A model generated the notes under the pieces. The model saw only the letters and a program-made list of their open reading frames with translations, did no database searches and had not been told where the DNA came from. Positions 27,112-38,275 of a DNA stretch of 55,366 nt are shown piece after piece; within the stretch, counting starts at the first letter, position 1; every line of letters begins with the position of its first letter. The DNA comes from Branchiostoma floridae. Lineage: Eukaryota > Chordata > Leptocardii > Amphioxiformes > Branchiostomatidae. Both the position numbers and the translations under genes were made by a program. The stretch spans positions 17,691,664-17,747,029 of the forward strand of contig NC_049989.1 of NCBI RefSeq assembly GCF_000003815.2, in the 5' to 3' direction.

Positions 27112-30100
27112 ATGAAGCCGCGGCAACTCGGCCGTGTGTTGATGGTAGCGGCGTTCCTGCTTCACGTGATGGTGGCCATGCAGCAGGGGCAGATCTTCCT
27201 GTCGGAGGAGGGAGTCATTCGTGCCGTCCTGGACTCGGACGGCTTCGTCACAGAGAACGGGAACTTGCGCGTTCATCAGGTGAGAGTTTTCGTGGAACGT
27301 GTAGCTATAGCATTCTCCTATGTAGATACGTAGAGCCTTGCCCGTTGCCTATACATTCTATACAATAAGCGCAGTTGGGGAGGCTCTATGGCACGTGGAG
27401 GGTAGGCTAGCCTCCACCAGGGAAGGGAATCGTAGTATTTGGCAAAATTCTAACAATTCTAGATCTGCTTAGATGCGCGTACCCTAGGTAGTCAGCTTTT
27501 ACCATATTTGCCTCTTACGAACTTGCCTCTTCTGAACTAAAGGTGCACGCTCACTGCACTTGCGTCAAGCTTGCTTCACTTTGAGGTTCCTTCACTGCGT
27601 CACTGCTTTGATTTTTTGTCCGAATGATTTGGATATTGCGCAATACGTAATAAGTATGACTTCGAAGACGACAAAATACAAAAAAAAACGTTCTTTATCT
27701 TTGAAATTCGTTGAGTATCTTTGAAACCCCGCAGTGACGCAAGCTCGACGCAAGTGCAGTGAGAGTGCACCTTAAGAGGCAAACATGAAAATAGACCAGA
27801 GTGGCACCCATACTAAGTTGTAATAATGTCATCTAGACCTCTGACCTCTAGACACTGTGCTCTATTGTAAATACTCTGTGATTGTTGTATTTTTAAAAAT
27901 GTATGTATTCATGTTGATTGTCATGTTGATTCATGTTGATTGAACCTTGGAAGATTAGCCCGTAAGGGCTAAAAGGTTTCTTAATAAACAATAAACAACA
28001 ATAATATCCCATGCCAGGTGACTAGCCCCGACACCATGGTGGTGGCGACCACTGCGGGAGGAGGCGAGTCCGGCCCCGTCAGGCTGGTGTGGTGCACCGT
28101 GGTCCGCGGGCAGGCTCGGGAGGACAGGGTCAGGCGGTACGGGGGCGTCCAGAAGGAGGTGGAGGCAGAAGATAGGTACGAATTTATCTCCAAGCAGTTC
28201 AACCGGTGGAAAGACAGAAGTAAAATAGCCGACTCAGTATCCAACTGACTTGGAGGCTGGATGGATACTGTTTTGACTCGTGTATACTGTCTTTCCACCG
28301 GTAGAGCTCCTTGGACACTGAGTTACAGTAAGTATCGTCCATGTAGCAACTAGGTTTATCGAGTCACTAATAGATAATAACAGGCACTAAAATTTAGAGT
28401 TTGTGAGAGGTGAATTTTGCAGCAGGTCTATTCTTGAAATGAAATCTCTCTTAGACCATACCTTCACATGATTCTCTTAGAACAAACCTTCACACAATCA
28501 TGAGTACGGTATGCTATTTAGAATAGTTTGTTGAACACATGCCCTAAATCTATAAAATAGAATTCGTTTCGAAATGTGAATTGGCCAGGGTTACCTGGTC
28601 TTGATAACAAATGCGATAGCTTGAAATGTTCATCGTTAAGTACGTCGGCATGTTTTCCCAGGTACTTCGCTCGCTTCCTGAAGGTTTGCCGCGCTCTGCG
28701 AGGTCCGCTGGCCCCGGAGTATGACGACATGGACCCGCCCACGGGGGTGTCCGTGTGGGGGTGGGGGTGTGACTGGATCCATGGCATCCTGCATGCTGTA
28801 CAGGACGCCTGTACCTGGATGGTGGACATGATCACCGGAGGAGGACTCCGTGAGTTTGTTTGCTTATTTCGCACATAAAAAAACAATACTAATGAAATAT
28901 AGAAATGTAAGTAAAAGTGCCAGAGGAGGGGTAAGCTTGTAAGCCTGTAAGCTTGTACAAAGCCCTTCCCCACTTACCAATCAAATAACAAGTGTAGTAA
29001 ATATAAGATAAATTTAAAAAAAAGTCACAATTGAGAAAATTGAAAGAGTTTCTTATCTTCGTAAAGGTTATGTTTTCGGTGGTGTTCGCGTACGTGTCTG
29101 TCCGTCTGTGATCACGATACCAGGAGGATGCCTCGGTGGATTGTCGTGATATTTGATGCGGCGATAGGTCTTTACAATATCTCAAAGTGGTTTAATATTG
29201 CCACCCCTGGCGACTTGTTAAGTTACTGCAGCGGAACGCCCGGTTATAGTATCTCTTGATCTGAAGATGGTATGGTCACCAAGTCAGTGTGGTAGATAGC
29301 CCAGGAAGAAGTGACATGGGTTTGGGTCCTGTAGCTGCTTGTTTATCCATTAAGATAAAACAGGCCAACAAGAATGTCAGAAGTATACAAGAATGCAATA
29401 CATTAAACGTATAACGTTACACAACACGTGTACTTCGGTCAGAAAGTGACATATTGACGACATGACTCTACTTAAGGGAAGACTATTCAGGTACGTTATG
29501 TTTGATAAGTGATGTAACGATATCACATGACTCTGTGTTACCCAGGACCCACCCTTGACCCACCAGATGACTTCCAGGTCGATGACACCTCCCCGAAGGT
29601 GACCTACGCCCAGATGGCGGGCCTGGACAGGGTCGACGGCCGAACCAAGGGTACGTGTATTCCGGTCTCTTAAAAGCAACCGTTTTCCTTAGCCTCTAAG
29701 CAATCCTTCATTCGGGTGACATATCAATATATCATTTGGTGCTAGTCCTGCTTTCTACCTCTGTGAAACGGGTGTGTCTGTTAATTTGTCTGTCTGTCTA
29801 TCTGTTTCTCTGTGTTTCACATTGGGGACACTGACAAAGTCAAAGGTCCCAGAAAGTTTCTAGAACTTTTCATCAAAGGTTATCTCATTTCCTGTCTTCA
29901 ATTTCTTGCTGTACGAATGTCTGTTGCCTTGTGGGGGACAGTGGGAAAACACAGCTAGATATGAGACAGAAAAAAAATCACAATAATATACAAAACAAAT
30001 TCGCACCAGCTTCAAATGTTTCACAGAGGTATGAGGTCAAATTCTAGTTTGGAACTAAAAGATATCCATCCAGATATCTCCAAAGATTAGAAAATTAAAT

Positions 30101-31141
30101 GTTTCAGTAACTGGTTTCATCAGGTTGATAGATCAATTGAGCAAAGTCTTCTTCGTTACACAACCTTCCTTTAATTCTTCCTTAAACGTTTTGTGCTGAT
30201 GAAGGCGACAGATGGTCGTCGAAACGTTTACTGATGAATTTAAGAATGCTGTGTAACGAAGAAGACTATGTTCAATTAGAAATATTTGCTGATATCCTAG
30301 AATTCATCTCTCCGCTCTGTGTCCATATCCAGCCATTGCAGCAGGGTTGAAGTCCTGTTACGTTCAGCTGGACGCCTGCGAACACCAGATCGCTCCGGGA
30401 GAGACGCAGGACGGACTTTTCAACGGCGGGGACAGGGAGCTGTGGAACTGTGGGTGCATGGCCAGCTTCTCTTCGTAAGTAGCACACATGGCGACAACGT
30501 CTGTTTGAACCTTTGTTTATTCATTTATTCATGAAATCTCAAAATGGCCCGCAGGCCGCTTTTCATTGAGGTCATGAGGGAAAAAGGTAAGGGACGGACA
30601 AAATATATAACATTACAGGTACAGTAAGTTTGCATCATTTTAAGTCCTAATAATGTCTTTACACATATTCATAAACTTGTTGTTACTGAAAAAAACCCAT
30701 GACAATTGGTGCTGCTGTATGAGTCAAGTTCGTTTTGGTTGTTACTGTTTCTCTTTAAGAGAATTTCTAAAAACGTGATTGACAAATTCATCGGATCTTC
30801 AGATGCCATTTTCCTACTCTCCACGAAATTTTTCCGACTACTGCTATATCTGCGCGATTCAACCTCTGCTTGGAGAGTACCATTTTCCTAAATGTACATA
30901 GAGTAGATTAGATAGACAACGCTTTTAATGTCGTACATATATCTCTCTCCAACGCAGATGCATCCAGAAGTTGAACTACCCCCTGTCAGCGGAGGCGCGT
31001 CAGCAGTGGCACCGTCCGGAGCCGAGCTGCTACCATCACGACCTGGATCACGTGTGCATCCTCAACCTGGGTCTGTTCTGCGCGCGGTGGGAGCTGCAGC
31101 CGGTCGCCAAGGAGCACGTCTTCGTCTCCGAGGGACGCTGA
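27112..31141 (+). CDS. Secreted group III phospholipase A2-like protein, catalytic residues lost
   Basis: Six exons: 27112-27279, 28018-28175, 28662-28849, 29546-29650, 30333-30474 and 30958-31141. All are GT-AG and in phase, giving 314 residues. A signal peptide is likely (LGRVLMVAAFLLHVMVAM). The C-terminal half resembles group III secreted PLA2 in cysteine layout: CYVQLDAC where the family has CC-x2-HD-x-C, a GETQDGLFN segment, and WNCGCMASFSSCIQK where the family has CDCD-x3-F-x2-C. The catalytic His of the HD pair is Leu here, one Cys of the CC pair is Tyr, and the Asp of CDCD is replaced (CGCM). Hydrolytic activity is therefore unlikely, and a binding or regulatory secreted role is inference. 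The N-terminal half, including VRLVWCTVV and WGWGCDWIH, is not recognised. The start at 27112 is chosen for the signal peptide; an in-frame ATG lies at 27010. Confidence 0.72.
27541..27772. mobile_element. Harbinger-like MITE in intron 1
   Basis: A 232-bp element with inverted ends AGGTGCACGCTCACTGCACT and AGTGCAGTGAGAGTGCACCT, flanked by TAA on both sides (27538-27540 and 27773-27775). A 3-bp TWA duplication is typical of PIF/Harbinger. No coding capacity. Confidence 0.7.
27830..28008 (+). mobile_element. LINE 3'-tail-like fragment
   Basis: Ends with GATTAGCCCGTAAGGGCTA and AGGTTTCTTAATAAACAATA, a short hairpin plus AATAAA tail that looks like a LINE 3' terminus. It lies directly before exon 2 of the PLA2-like gene. 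Confidence 0.4.
29085..29345 (+). repeat. Dispersed repeat family, copy 2
   Basis: Shares the order of motifs (TGTCTGTCCGTCTGTGATC, GTGATATTTGATG, CCAGGAAGAAGTGACATGGG, TTGGGTCCTG) with the copies at 24775 and 39480. Confidence 0.45.
30120..30285. mobile_element. Foldback element with hammerhead-like core
   Basis: Inverted arms (AGTCTTCTTCGTTACACA and TGTGTAACGAAGAAGACT) enclose CTGATGA (30196-30202), a six-pair stem GGCGAC/GTCGTC and GAAAC (30221-30225). AAACGT upstream and ACGTTT downstream of this core can pair. It lies in intron 4 of the PLA2-like gene. Confidence 0.55.
30527..30620 (-). mobile_element. LINE 3'-tail-like fragment (reverse)
   Basis: In reverse orientation it reads as a short GC hairpin (GCGGCCTGCGGGCC) followed by ATTTTGAGATTTCATGAATA, resembling a degraded LINE 3' end. 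Confidence 0.3.
30817..30877. mobile_element. 61-bp micro-element
   Basis: Starts CTCTCC and ends GGAGAG, with TA on each side. An 11-bp direct repeat CCATTTTCCTA lies at 30806-30816 and 30880-30890. Its inner sequence recurs inverted at 42597-42652. Confidence 0.45.
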
Positions 31142-31676
31142 GGTGTAGTAACGCCTCAATGAGAATGTTAAACTTTTTCTTAAGAAGATCCTTTGTGCGG
31201 TTGGAAATTGGACATTTGAGCAAACAATAGAAATGTCCGATCCACGAGAATTGTACCTTTACTCTAAATAATCTTTAATTATCGTTCACCCGGCTCCCAT
31301 CTCATGTCTTATTGCAATACACAGATCTTGTAGGAAGTGGTTTCATCAACTGGGGGCGTACCTCTCTTGATAATAGGCATCCCTGAAACACTCGTACTCT
31401 CCAAGCAGAGATTAGGTTCTGTTGTTTTGATTATGTTTATTCATGCGTTTTTATCGGGTTTTCTATTTGTACTGTTTTCTTTATGTCTCGCGGCCTAACA
31501 TGAAGAAAAGGGTAGAAAATAAAAAGCCCGATAAAAACGCCTAAAAGAACGTTAAAAAAACAGCCGGAACCTAACCTCTGCTTGGAGAGTATAGAAACGC
31601 CTCAAGGAGAATTTAATCTTTTTTTCTCAATAAGATCTGTTGTGCAATAGGGAATTGGACATTTGACAGCTGGATA
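31140..31676 (+). repeat. Duplicated ~90-bp 3'-UTR segment flanking a MITE
   Basis: 31140-31232 and 31584-31676 are diverged direct copies (ACGCCTCAATGAGAAT and ACGCCTCAAGGAGAAT; GGAAATTGGACATTTGA and GGGAATTGGACATTTGA). The palindromic MITE abuts the second copy. Confidence 0.6.
31397..31589. mobile_element. Palindromic MITE with TA flanks
   Basis: A 193-bp near-perfect foldback. Ends are CTCTCCAAGCAGAGATTAGG and CCTAACCTCTGCTTGGAGAG, the interior has CGTTTTTATCGGG against CCCGATAAAAACG, and TA lies on each side. A TA duplication suggests a Tc1/mariner-like mobiliser. Confidence 0.7.
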
Positions 31677-32034
31677 TTTTAAACTTTTACTGATTCCCTG
31701 GGGTTCATATTAATAACCTAGGTTAGAAACTTACTAGTACGTCATAACTTACACGTATTATCTATGTATTGTCTTTTATTGGTTTCAGTCATTTGGTTTA
31801 CTTGCATGCTTGATTATATTTGATGGCATTACGGTTTTTAAAAAAAAAATTGAAAAAAAATTGTATGTGGGTGAAAGGGATAGGGTTTAAATAAGTGGGA
31901 CACTGATGCGTTTTACCATATTATTTTGATCTCATTTTTACACCGTTTCTCCAACATTGTTACCCTTTTAGCAAAATAGCATTTTTAGCAAATTTTTTAC
32001 ATGATATGCACTTTGATGCACAATTATAATGCAC

Positions 32035-32275
32035 TGGATGTAGAATCGTGACGCACATGTGTAATCGTGACGCACTTGTTATAGAATCATGTCGACGCAT
32101 TTGTAGAATCATGACGTACTTGATGTAAAAATCATGACGTACTTGTTATAGAATCATAACGCACTTGTAGAATCATGACGTACAGTACTTGATGTAAAAT
32201 CATGACGCACTTGTGCGACCATGCATATGAGATACTTGTAGAACCAAGACGCATTGCTGTAAAATCATGACGAGC
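32035..32275 (+). repeat. Tandem array of ATCATGACGYAC-type units
   Basis: About ten irregular units of 20-28 bp around TAGAATCATGACGCACTTG, many containing TGACG half-sites like those bound by CREB/ATF factors. Spacing is irregular, so a binding role is only a possibility. Confidence 0.65.
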
Positions 32276-32639
32276 TTAATGTAGAAATAAGCTGTGACAA
32301 CGCAATTCAGCGTTTTCGTTTGGTTGTATGTCTTCTATACAATGAATTACCATGTGGTAAATGGCAAAGATCGTCTTGAGTTGCTTGTATCACAGACTGC
32401 AGTCTACTGGACATCTATGGTGTTTTGGTCTGTCAGCAGTTGTTGGGTCTGTGCCAGCAGCCAACTGAATAAATGTATTTGCGATGGAGATCAGCCTCTG
32501 CTTCTCGGTCACATGTATTCACGGTTTTATCGGCGTTAAAGATAGCGGTAGCTAAGTAAGACCGAGCGTAGTGTAAAAGCTTTAGACCAATCTTGTCACA
32601 ACCACGATGTCCATTTCCGTGTCATCTTGATTCAGACCA

Positions 32640-33195
32640 GCATGTTTGGTGGGGGACCTGTCCCTGGTGCTGAACACCAGCCACGTACGTCAATGAAGGT
32701 AATAATAAAACATTCAGGTACCAAAATACGCCGAAAAGAAGTTACCCAAGTAGCTGGATATGATTTTGAAACGTTCAGATATTTCTGACTACCTTTCGTC
32801 AGTGACACTTAGAAATTATGTTTTGAACCCTAACGTACCCGTACATAATCCACTACAACATCCATGCACACCTCTCCTCGGTGGTGAACAACATCCACAC
32901 ACAAGCAAGCAGACCTGTCCTTGGTGCTGAACACAATCAACATCCACAGTAGCAGACCTGTCCTTGGTGCTTAACATCATCCACACACAGGCAAACAGAC
33001 CTGTCCTTGGTGTTGAACACCATCCACATACACATATACAAGCAAACAGACCTGTCCTTGGTGCTGAACACCAGCCACATACAGGCAAACACACCTGTCC
33101 TTGGTGCTGAACACCATCCACATACAGGCAAACAGACCTGTCCTTGGTGTTGAACAACATCCACACAGAAACAAACCTGTCCTTGGTGCTGAATA
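32640..33195 (-). repeat. 42-bp minisatellite, downstream array
   Basis: Roughly nine units built on CCTGTCCTTGGTGCTGAACA, then a CCATCCACATACA-like segment. Unit length is a multiple of three and lacks stops in several minus frames, which produces long open frames (32816-33409 and shorter ones) that I do not consider genes. Confidence 0.75.
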
Positions 33196-35489
33196 CAAGA
33201 AATAACCATCCAACCAAAATGATAGCAGCTTTTCCAGTGTTTATCCCCCTCATACAATACCTGCCATACGGAATTTCCACTATTACAAGATAGCTGTTTT
33301 CATGGCCCAATTTTATTTCCTGTAGTTGAGTGGGCGTCATTACACGAGAACTGAACAACCGCAACGCCTTTGTGTGAAGAGAAACATCAGCACCGATAAC
33401 GGAAAACACTAATCACGAGGACTACAGCCTCTAAAGGTGGTATCTCATTGCACTTGAGGCACCATTGCGGCACTCCGGGGTTCGTTCACTGCAGAACACT
33501 GATGTTCGTTCTTTTTTTTACCAGAATAACAAAAAGCACCCTTTGATAACGTTATAATGAATGAAGACCTTTATTGCACATTTTTGCCCCACTGGGCTAA
33601 GTACAGGTCACACGGTAAGAATCGCATATATGTAACAATGGAAACAATCATACACATCTATATATGCAGATGTGCGTCTAATCTATTCTATGACATTCGA
33701 CTTCCTCTCGCTTCTTGGTAATTGCATAAATGTAGCTAGCTGTATGGTTGGTTAGAGTTGGTTTATCAAAAGCTGTCAGGAATATAAATTTCTCTTTACT
33801 GTTCAAGTGTCTAAAGTGGGGATATTTACTTAACACATAGACAAGTGGGGATATTTACTTAACAGACAAGGCACATTTACTGCCATGCTCAACCCACTTG
33901 CTACATCTCCATTGCCCTAACATTCTGATCGCATCAATATGAAGCTTTAGTTCGAGCTCCTTTGCGTGATTTGCGGTCAGAGACGGTCTTCAGTGTCATC
34001 TTAAAACGATGTCTTAATAACCCTTATTGTCAACAATAGATCACGATATCAACGAAGTCTATCTTTCACTGTTTTATCATGTTTAATCGCTTTTCACTGA
34101 GAATTACTCTTGCTGCTTTTCAAGGGTAAGATACGCGTTGCTGTATTGTTGGTCGGTACATCTTCCGACTGAGGGTAAATGTTTGCTAAAGAGAGGTTGC
34201 TGCTCAGGACGGGGTGGGGTCAACGATGTATGGATGTCGCTTGTGGCTCGTTTAACTTGTGAATAATGTGAATAATGTAAAACCAAATGAAACATGTACA
34301 GTTAAGTTTTAAAACAAGTAACATTTATTCTCACAACGATTGATGTAAATGTGCCACTATAAAATAATACTTATGCTGTACAAACTTAAATATAGACAAT
34401 ATCTTGCATAGTTGATTTTAAATAGCAATGAGTAGATAAAAGATGTAATGTTGTAATGTAGTAAGGTTGTCAATCTGATTGCATGAGTGCAATTCAGTGC
34501 ATGTGTTTGCGTGCACTGCGAAACTGTAAAACTTTGTGTGTGAAATAATAAACCAGATCATCATCATCACGACTGGCTGTGGTTGCCTGACCAGGTTTGA
34601 CAGTGGAGTGGTCCCCAGCATTGGAAAACAGAGCACATCTCGTGATTAAAGTAACGCCACCATGCTTTACACACGTTCCCCTGCGTCTCATCATGTGTGA
34701 ATGAAGCAAGATCCAATCCATTTCTGGAAGAAAAAAATAAAACCCCGTCTGTCCATGTAGACAGATAAATCTTGGAAACACGTCACATGATGATGGGTAA
34801 CCCTTCTGTGTCGTTTGGCCATACTAATATGATTATATGTGTAACATCTTCTAGGCATCCCAAAACTGATTCAAGCGTACGGAGAAAAATAAAACGGGCA
34901 AAAATCTGCCTTCATTATGAACTGTAATGTGTAAATGACCGGGAAGATAAAAGTAATGACTGAACGTGGTATCCCAAACAAGAAATTCTTTGATCTTTTT
35001 TTCTTTTCATTTTTCTCTTCATTTTGACTCACTCATTAGAATCCGTTTTCTGTTGTGCTGCTTTTGCAATTGACGGCATATATTGGGTCATTATGCAGCT
35101 TCTTTGAACGATTAATGATATATATAGTAGTTAACACGGTATTTTTTTTCAAAACGGATGGAAATTGATGCGGATATTATTCATACAGCCCTAATAGTTC
35201 TCCCTGGTGACTCTCTCCCATCGGACAGGCGCACTGATTAATGGATGGGAGTGAAGAACGCCAGAGACGTGCAGCATATGAGCTCATATGAGATGATATT
35301 AGGGCGTGTCGACCCACACGTCAGATTTATTTCTACCTGGAACTTCCGGATAGTCCACGGAAAAAATAACGTTTCGGTGCTGAGGTATTTGATACACTTT
35401 GCTGTGGTACCAGCACGGGTCTATTCCTCAAAATATCTACCTAGAACAAAGAGAGATATGGTAGTCCCCATAGCCCTTTTGAAGCCTTA

Positions 35490-35745
35490 GGGGCAGTGGG
35501 TTGTTATCCACTGTGTCTAGGGCACAGTATTGGAAGGTATCGGAGCACATACCCTCTCCTTTCACCGCCTTTTACTTCCCCAACCGAAGACAGGTAACCA
35601 TTTTTACACCTGGATGGAGTGAGGAAAGTCGTATCAACTTCCTTTCCCAAGGACACAGCATCTAGGACATGGAATGTCAGGTATCGGACCCAAGACCTCT
35701 ACATCTCTAATCCGCTAGCCTAGCCACTGGACGATTCGATGTCCC
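35490..35745 (-). mobile_element. tRNA-derived SINE, full-length-like copy
   Basis: On the minus strand: A-box-like AGTGGCTAGGCTAGCGG, B-box-like GGGTCCGATACC, then GTGTCCTTGGGAAAGGAAG and ACTTTCCTCACTCCATCCAG. It matches the SINE family at 12247 and 22503 in the body. Confidence 0.65.
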
Positions 35746-35829
35746 GATGTAAAAAAAAACAATTATTGGCACCGAACGAAAATCTGGAGGTGAAAGGTCA
35801 CGGTTTCACCGCGAGCGGAGCCCCTGTCG

Positions 35830-35984
35830 GTCGGTAACGGAACTGAAGTGAGGGACATCAGCAGTACTGCTGTACAGGCTCCATCTTGTGTACGTCACGA
35901 GGCGCCATGAATGTTCAATAAGCACTCGGCAGGGCTCGACCGTGTGGTGGGCTCCACTCTAATTCCTCGTCCTTGTGGCCGCAG
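35830..35984 (+). promoter_or_regulatory. Possible promoter and non-coding first exon
   Basis: A GC-richer segment contains TACGTCAC (CRE-like, about 35892) and ends in GCCGCAG followed by a good donor GTAAGC at 35985. Because the first coding exon of the two-pass membrane gene begins at a splice acceptor (40518), this could be its non-coding exon 1. The link is inference. Confidence 0.3.
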
Positions 35985-38087
35985 GTAAGCATCATTACAT
36001 TCACTATTGCACAAGAAGCAACAGACTGCTCGTACTAACCATTCTAATTCCCTACCGTCTCATCTGTTGGATGTTTGTTTTTTGTTTTCTTTAAGATTTG
36101 CGATGCCAGTCGGTTTGTGAAGGCAAGTGCCAAGGAAAGGACATTACGTCCGTCAGTTTTTTTTTCCATTTGTTGTTTTATTTTTCGAGACAAAAAACTC
36201 TGCCCCTCGCGAGGCCTCAATTCAGCATGTCCGCATCACGGCTTTGAGTGTGGGTCATCAGCGAAATTGTTAGTACCACACGGCTGATGGGGAGTGATAG
36301 AACGGGCGCATCTAGCCTAGTTGCTTTCACGTACAATATCCATAAGTGATAAAAGGGTGCGAATCTAATTTGAGGTGTGACGTCGGCGGGGAGGGAGAGA
36401 ATACACAGTACAAATCGAACGGTGCTGAGAACGTTAAACAGGTGTATTTTTCTCTGTAAGGGGAAAATAAGACAGCCAGGATGGTAAATGATAGAGTTAA
36501 TTCTGCCGTGCTGGTGCGTTCTGAAAACACATTTCCATATGCTCGTGGTGGTGGGAATGATGTCCGTTATAGTTCCCAGGGGAGGTGAACAGATTTCTAG
36601 CAGCAAGGCTGCGATGTACGTAAACGGGGGAAGCGTGGATGGGGAATGGAGAGGGAGGTATTGTGTGTAACGTTACGTACTTCCGAGCGCATCAATTTTT
36701 AATAAAGTTAATAGACTACTTGTGCAGCTAGCCAGGCCTCTAGAGGAAGTGCAGGATTGTATGTGCATACCTTCCGGCGTATGTAAACTGTGCTATTAAC
36801 ATATAATGGATATTTTACTGCCTATCGTGGCTGTATTGTTGCATACTTTACAAAATTTACAAAATCGCTTAAACTAAAAGGAAACATTTCTATTGTTTTA
36901 TTTTTTAAGTCCTAAAACGTTCCTAAAGACTGCAAATGCATTTCGCTTAGCAGGAATTTTATTTCGCTGCAGAAATCGAAGAGGTTTATCAGTTCATTTA
37001 AAGACTGTGGTCAAACAATACTGTACATAGCACAAGAATGCGATGTTTCATAATATCGCAAAGGAATTGCACTGCGAAAATCGCAAATATAACAGCGACG
37101 CGAATATTTCAAGAATTACTGTAGTCTACCCCTCATGCTTTCACGTAGCTGTTGCCAGTGTTGGAGATCAGGAAATGGGTTCTTTGTCGCAAGTAATCCA
37201 CCAAAATACGTCCCTGTAATCTTGTTCGTATCGATTGCTCGAGCTCGGGTGTATAAAGAGACTATTCTGAGCAATGGAAGGTGGGCAGAATGCATACATC
37301 ATGCTGGGTTCTATGATACATTGTTAAATGAAGAGGGAACGCCGTCTGTCGTGGTATTGTTCAACGAACTCGCAGTTATGTTTGAAATCTGTCTCTACTC
37401 TGATCTCTACAGCGAATGCATCAATTAGTTTTTCTTGTTGATCTCCGAAACCAGTACTTGTTCTTGAAAGTCGCTGAAAATGCCTGTTTTTTTTCACGAA
37501 GCGACTCTTTTTACAAATGTATTGCTTCTGAAGGAGACAAAATAATACACAAAATGCTAGACCTGTAAGAACAGTGGCAATTTTGTTAGATACATCAAAG
37601 ATAACGAAAGTTACAATCAATATAGCGTCTTTCGTATAGTGTAGAACGCCACCCTAATTCTAGCTCCTTAACATGTCTTCTAAATCAATGCAAAACAGAT
37701 ATCTATCTATCACACTTAACGTTTCAAGGCTAATGCAATGCAATATTTTACGAGCAACGAAGCTATTAAGCAAAGCTACATACTCCTCTATTTGGCAGGG
37801 ATGGTACTTTAAAGACTTCAAATGGAGGTCGAGCAACCAAGTAGATATTCTCACCATTATCCCCTTTTAAAAGGTATCGAATGGGGTACGTGTGTCTGAT
37901 GAAACTGTTTTTATATGCATTACTCTCCAAGGTCACATTACACTACTGTCATGGCCGCTGGCGACAATTTGTGGGCGTCACCGCGTTCGAATCAGGGTGT
38001 GGCGAAGTTTCGGTCACCTTGGTATTACAGAGGTGACCTCCAGGGTACTGAAATGCCATCCGCTGTCGAAGGGGTGCCCCTTCTCTT
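35985..38087. other. No feature seen
   Basis: Mixed-composition sequence without a recognisable gene, RNA or repeat, apart from short open frames with no family resemblance. If the upstream exon call is right, this is intron. Confidence 0.35.
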
Positions 38088-38275
38088 TAACACAAGTCTC
38101 TACCAGACAGACTACGCAGGCTATCAAAAAGAGAATAAAGGGACGTTTTGCTACCAGAGGAGTTGGTCGGCCGTGCAGCCACATGAACCTTAGCGTGGAC
38201 TGACACCCCTGGCCAATTTCTCGATTTTGTGCCGAATTCTACAATCCCCGTACCCCCGTAGGAACGCCCGGTGAA
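38088..38275 (+). repeat. Dispersed repeat R1, copy 1
   Basis: Shares AGTCTCTACCAGACAGACTA, GCGTGGACTGACACCCCTGG and GCCGAATTCTAC with 44785-44990 in the same orientation. Probably a transposon; ends not defined. Confidence 0.55.

Larger units (their letters stand above)
31142..35489. other. Gene-poor stretch after the PLA2-like gene
   Basis: Contains the 3' UTR, a duplicated 3'-UTR segment, a palindromic MITE, a TGACG-rich tandem array and a 42-bp minisatellite, all listed separately. A LINE-tail-like segment lies at 33555-33640 on the minus strand. From 33640 to 35489 I see no gene or RNA. A 16-bp palindrome CATATGAGCTCATATG lies at 35275-35290. Confidence 0.5.

Noticed and set aside
32035-33195. 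CRISPR-like array
   Set aside because: Units are contiguous tandem minisatellites with diverged repeats and no constant spacer length; the genome is animal.
32816-33409. 197-codon minus-strand frame and overlapping shorter frames
   Set aside because: Produced by a 42-bp minisatellite that is stop-free in several frames; no start context, domain or splice structure.
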